Shown here: piece after piece, positions 5,395-8,074 of the stretch
How the letters are laid out: the number at the start of each line of letters is the position of its first letter
How positions within the stretch are numbered: position 1 is the stretch's first letter
Position numbers and translations under genes: made by a program
Notes under the pieces: model-generated
Told to the model about the DNA's origin: nothing
What the model saw: the letters and a program-made list of their open reading frames with translations, nothing else
Databases searched by the model: none
Assembly: GCA_039180865.1 (NCBI GenBank)
Contig: JBCDCZ010000210.1
Span: 1 to 8,074 of the forward strand
Direction: 5' to 3'
Source of the DNA: JBCDCU01 sp039180865
Lineage (GTDB): Bacteria; Pseudomonadota; Alphaproteobacteria; Rhizobiales; JACESI01
DNA: 8,074 nucleotides

Positions 5395-6152
5395 TGGCCG
5401 ATAATCCCCATTTGTTCGAGGCTCTGATTCGCCTAGCGGATGACCACCTGATTCTGGCTCACCGCGTGTCGGAATGGTGCGGGCATGCGCCGATCCTCGA
5501 AGAAGACCTCGCTCTGCCGAACATGGCGCTCGATATGCTCGGCCAGGCGCGTGCGATCTATACCTATGCGGGAGAAATCGAAGGTAAAGGTCGGGACGAA
5601 GACGCACTCGCCTATCTGCGCACCGAACGCGAATACAAAAACATTTTGATGGTTGAGCGGCCGAATGGGGATTTCGCCCACACAATGCTGCGCCAATTGT
5701 ATTTCGCGGCGTTCATGAAGCCCTATTGGGAAGAGGCTTCGTCCTCAAGCGATGCGACGATCGCAGGAATCGCAGCCAAAGCGGCAAAGGAAGCCGCCTA
5801 TCACGTACGTCACGCTGGCGAATGGGTCATTCGGCTCGGTGACGGGACTGAGGAGAGCAACCGGAGGGTGCGCGACGCGGTGAGCGCGCTCAACCCGTAT
5901 ATCGACGAACTCTTCCATAGCGACGAAGCGGTCATCGCCGTCGCAAATGAGGGACTTCTTCCCGATCCGCGCGCACTGCGGCCTAAGTTTCAGGAAATCG
6001 TGGACTTCGTGTTCGCGGAAGCGGGACTCGAGACCGAAAGCACGCAGTGGCCGCGCACGGGCGGGCGGTCCGGTCTTCACGGTGAGGAATTCGGCCACCT
6101 TCTCTCAGAACTGCAATACATGCAGCGCACTTATCCGAACATGACTTGGTAG
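5394..6152 (+). CDS. paaC: 1,2-phenylacetyl-CoA epoxidase, structural subunit PaaC
   Basis: A 252-residue ferritin-like protein, paralogous in fold to PaaA, that pairs with it and is needed for substrate binding and complex stability; in studied enzymes it is not the catalytic diiron subunit. Family landmarks are LADDHLILAHRVSEWCGHAP (residues 14-33), LPNMALDMLGQARAIYTYAG (41-60), EREYKNILMVERPNGDFA, KEAAYHVRHAGEWVIRLGDG (132-151), and the C-terminal WPRTGGRSGLHGEEFGHLLS (219-238), ending in MTW. Length matches the family. The start ATG overlaps the paaB stop by one base. The stop at 6150-6152 lies 8 bases before paaD. Confidence 0.96.
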   Translation: MADNPHLFEALIRLADDHLILAHRVSEWCGHAPILEEDLALPNMALDMLGQARAIYTYAGEIEGKGRDEDALAYLRTEREYKNILMVERPNGDFAHTMLRQLYFAAFMKPYWEEASSSSDATIAGIAAKAAKEAAYHVRHAGEWVIRLGDGTEESNRRVRDAVSALNPYIDELFHSDEAVIAVANEGLLPDPRALRPKFQEIVDFVFAEAGLETESTQWPRTGGRSGLHGEEFGHLLSELQYMQRTYPNMTW

Positions 6153-6160
6153 GCGCTCTG

Positions 6161-6658
6161 ATGGCTGCGGTGATATCCCTCGATCAAAAGCAAGCCTATG
6201 AGGCGGCAGCGTCGGTGCTTGATCCGGAAGTGCCTGCTGTGACCGTAGCAGATCTCGGCATTCTTCGCTCGGTCGAAATCGACGACGAAGGCGTGGCCGT
6301 CGCCCGCGTAACACCGACCTATTCCGGTTGCCCCGCCGTTCTTGCAATCGAACTTGCCATCGAAGCAGCGCTCGCTGAAGCCGGTTTCAACGCTCGCATC
6401 GAGCGGGTGATATCACCGGCATGGACCACGGATTGGATTACCGAAGAAGGACGAGAAAAGCTGCGGGCTTTCGGGATCGCACCGCCCGCAAAAACGTCCT
6501 CGTCGATCCGCTCGCTTTTCGGCGAGGTTCAGGTCGAGTGCCCGAAATGCGGTTCCGGTGACACCGAAAGAGTCTCCGAATTTGGATCAACGGCCTGCAA
6601 GGCGCTTTATCGCTGCCGGGCTTGTCTGGAACCTTTCGACTATTTCAAATGCCTTTGA
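6161..6658 (+). CDS. paaD: Phenylacetate pathway accessory protein PaaD (MIP18-like with zinc ribbon)
   Basis: A 165-residue protein required for full activity of the phenylacetyl-CoA epoxidase in studied organisms, thought to help iron-sulfur or metal-centre assembly. The N-terminal MIP18/DUF59 domain (about residues 10-108) carries LDPEVPAVTVADLGILRSVE and TPTYSGCPAV with C57, the conserved reactive cysteine of this fold. The C-terminal part (about 125-165) is cysteine-rich: CPKC (127, 130), C146, C152, C155 and C164, consistent with a zinc ribbon. ATG 6161 is chosen because AGG lies seven bases upstream; the in-frame TTG at 6146 would overlap paaC. It is 10 bases from paaE and clearly in the same operon. 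Confidence 0.94.
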   Translation: MAAVISLDQKQAYEAAASVLDPEVPAVTVADLGILRSVEIDDEGVAVARVTPTYSGCPAVLAIELAIEAALAEAGFNARIERVISPAWTTDWITEEGREKLRAFGIAPPAKTSSSIRSLFGEVQVECPKCGSGDTERVSEFGSTACKALYRCRACLEPFDYFKCL

Positions 6659-6668
6659 GGATCTGTCC

Positions 6669-7745
6669 ATGGCTTCTGCATTCCATTCTCTTGAAATCAG
6701 AGACGTTCGCCACGAAACAGACGACGCGGTGGCGATCGCGTTTAACTTGCCCGCAAACGGTGGAGCCGACTTTTCCTATCTCCCGGGCCAGTTTTTGACG
6801 CTTAAAACTGAAATTGATGGCGAGGAAGTCCGGCGCTCTTATTCGATTTGTTCCGCGCCGGGCGAACCCTTGAAGGTCGGGGTGAAGAAAGTGGAAGGCG
6901 GTGCCTTTTCGACCTTCGCTCAGACACTGAAGCCGGGTGACCGGCTCGATGTCATGCCGCCCGATGGCCGTTTTACATTGGATGCAGAACCGCTAAACGC
7001 ACGGCACATTTTGCTTATTGGCGCCGGATCAGGCATCACGCCACTCCTTTCCATAGCAAGCTGGCTTCTTGAAAAGGAACCGCACTCGTCAGTGACGCTC
7101 GTCTATGGCAATCGTGAAACCCGCACGATCATGTTCCGTGAAGCGCTGGAAGATCTCAAGGACCGCTATCTTGAAAGGCTCGAAGTGTTTCACATCCTGT
7201 CGAGGGAACCGCAGGATGTTGCGCTTTTCAATGGCCGCATCACGGCCGCACTCATCGAGGAGATGACCGAAAGCGGGCTTATAGCACCCGGCCTGAGCGA
7301 TCAGGTCTTCCTTTGCGGACCGGCAGAGATGACGGAAACTGTTCGGGATCATTTAACCGCCATCAACGTTCCTGACGCGAAGATCCATGTTGAACTCTTC
7401 ACACCCGCAGACGGCGCGCACCCCAAGGCGCGGTCGGAGGCAGCGGTTGCCGCTGCCGAGAAGGGCGTTGCCGTTGATGTCATTCTTGATGGCTTGAAAA
7501 AGTCCTTCGTGATTGATGATCCTGAGGACACGGTCCTCGCGGCGGCAACAAAAGCCGGACTTGATCTGCCGTTCTCCTGCGCGGGCGGGATGTGTGCGAC
7601 CTGCCGCTGCAAGGTCGTTGAGGGCGCGGCAGAGATGGATATCAATTATTCGCTGGCGGATTGGGAACAGGAACAGGGGTACATCCTGTCCTGCCAGGCT
7701 CACCCGGTGAGTGATAAGATCGTGCTTGATTTTGATGCGGTTTGA
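6669..7745 (+). CDS. paaE: 1,2-phenylacetyl-CoA epoxidase, reductase subunit PaaE
   Basis: A 358-residue flavin and [2Fe-2S] reductase that passes electrons from NADPH to the PaaA diiron centre. Domain order is FAD-binding (about 1-105) with the RRSYSICSAP motif (55-64), NAD(P)-binding (about 110-245) with GAGSGITP (118-125) and CGPAEM (216-221), and a C-terminal plant-type ferredoxin domain (about 268-358). The iron-sulfur ligands are C304, C309, C312 and C342 (C-x4-C-x2-C-x29-C), all present. An alanine-rich linker (about 255-266) joins the last two domains. ATG 6669 has GAGGA seven bases upstream, overlapping the paaD stop; an earlier in-frame ATG at 6558 would lie inside paaD and is rejected. 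Length is typical for PaaE. An 89-base gap separates it from paaZ. Confidence 0.96.
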   Translation: MASAFHSLEIRDVRHETDDAVAIAFNLPANGGADFSYLPGQFLTLKTEIDGEEVRRSYSICSAPGEPLKVGVKKVEGGAFSTFAQTLKPGDRLDVMPPDGRFTLDAEPLNARHILLIGAGSGITPLLSIASWLLEKEPHSSVTLVYGNRETRTIMFREALEDLKDRYLERLEVFHILSREPQDVALFNGRITAALIEEMTESGLIAPGLSDQVFLCGPAEMTETVRDHLTAINVPDAKIHVELFTPADGAHPKARSEAAVAAAEKGVAVDVILDGLKKSFVIDDPEDTVLAAATKAGLDLPFSCAGGMCATCRCKVVEGAAEMDINYSLADWEQEQGYILSCQAHPVSDKIVLDFDAV

Positions 7746-7834
7746 CAATCGCGCGAAGGGCCTTGGATCAGCGTTCCGAAGAACCAGCACATCAAATGAG
7801 TCCCGAAATCTAAAGGGTAGTGGAGGAGAGGATT

Positions 7835-8074
7835 ATGGCTGCACCGGCTGTCTTACAGAGCTATGCGGCAGGCGAATGGGTCGCAGGTAGCAACCGCCGT
7901 GTTATCACCAGTGCGATTACCGGCGAAGCGATGTTTGAGGCTGGCAGCGACGGGCTGTCGTTCTCTCAAATGGTGGACTACGCCCGTAAGACTGGCGGGC
8001 CGACCTTGCGAAAAATGACGTTCCATGAACGGGCAGCCATTCTGAAAGCGCTTGCACAATATCTCAATCAGCGC
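7835..8074 (+). CDS. paaZ: PaaZ N-terminus (oxepin-CoA hydrolase / aldehyde dehydrogenase), 3' truncated by window edge
   Basis: The first 80 residues of PaaZ, which in full-length bifunctional form hydrolyses oxepin-CoA through a C-terminal MaoC-like domain and oxidises the resulting semialdehyde through an N-terminal aldehyde dehydrogenase domain. The visible part matches the PaaZ start: LQSYAAGEWVAGSNRRVITS, AITGEAMFEAGSDGLSFSQM, then KTGGPTLRKMTFHERAAILK. ATG 7835 has GGAGGAG (7822-7828) six bases upstream. The preceding 89 bases hold no convincing terminator or complete promoter, so it probably belongs to the paaA operon. Whether the hydratase domain is present cannot be told, because some relatives have only the dehydrogenase part. 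Confidence 0.9.
   Translation, partial: MAAPAVLQSYAAGEWVAGSNRRVITSAITGEAMFEAGSDGLSFSQMVDYARKTGGPTLRKMTFHERAAILKALAQYLNQR

Noticed and set aside
5275..5685. A 136-codon minus-strand open frame opposite paaB and paaC
   Set aside because: The translation is arginine-rich and patternless, fully opposite confirmed paa genes.
6558..6668. Longer N-terminus for PaaE starting inside paaD
   Set aside because: The added segment is not reductase-like, while ATG 6669 has GAGGA seven bases upstream and matches the family start.
7742..7770. Perfect TTGACA at 7742-7747, overlapping the paaE stop, as a -35 of a separate paaZ promoter
   Set aside because: No acceptable -10 occurs 16-18 bases downstream (best is GATCAG, 3 of 6), so I treat it as chance unless a start site is mapped there.
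7746..7834. Possible terminator between paaE and paaZ
   Set aside because: Only a 4-base stem (GTTC-CGAA-GAAC) and a short AAGGGCCTT palindrome are present, with no T-run; paaZ is more likely read through.
1..8074. CRISPR arrays, tRNA or rRNA genes, insertion-sequence ends, phage genes
   Set aside because: No regularly spaced direct repeats, tRNA-like cloverleaf sequence, transposase or integrase pattern was seen on either strand.

Overview
This window carries most of a phenylacetate (phenylacetyl-CoA) catabolic cluster from a bacterium that is most likely an alphaproteobacterium. That placement rests on moderate-to-high GC in the coding regions (about 59% in two hand-counted stretches of the paa genes), the style of the proteins, and the PaaX plus TetR regulation; it is an inference and no genus can be named. 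Every gene is read with ordinary bacterial start and Shine-Dalgarno signals. I see no tRNA, rRNA, CRISPR array, insertion sequence or origin.

Left part (1-2228). The window opens inside the 3' end of paaK (phenylacetate-CoA ligase), followed after 6 bases by a TetR-family regulator. The TetR gene runs head-on into two minus-strand genes for small paralogous two-helix membrane proteins with a bacterial PH-like (DUF304/bPH type) pattern. These two genes have no evident tie to phenylacetate metabolism, and the distal one is more AT-rich than the paa genes.

Middle (2229-3175). A PaaX-family repressor gene is divergent from the membrane-protein pair and probably has a leaderless or nearly leaderless promoter. 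It is followed by an 83-base AT-rich region holding the best promoter in the window (TTGATT, 17 bases, TATAAT). A perfect 9-base inverted repeat brackets its -35 and abuts its -10, which is the expected place for a repressor operator.

Right part (3176-8074). This promoter drives a tightly packed plus-strand operon: paaA, a VOC-family gene, a DUF3291 gene, paaB, paaC, paaD, paaE, and then, after an 89-base gap, the start of paaZ, which runs off the window. PaaA, B, C and E form the oxygen-dependent phenylacetyl-CoA 1,2-epoxidase (PaaA diiron subunit, PaaC structural partner, PaaB bridging subunit, PaaE reductase). PaaD is the accessory protein needed for iron-sulfur or metal maturation. PaaK supplies phenylacetyl-CoA, and PaaZ opens and oxidises the oxepin-CoA ring.

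The most unusual feature is the pair of non-canonical genes (VOC and DUF3291) inserted between paaA and paaB, in the same orientation and with strong ribosome-binding sites. They are candidates for an accessory function coupled to the epoxidase.
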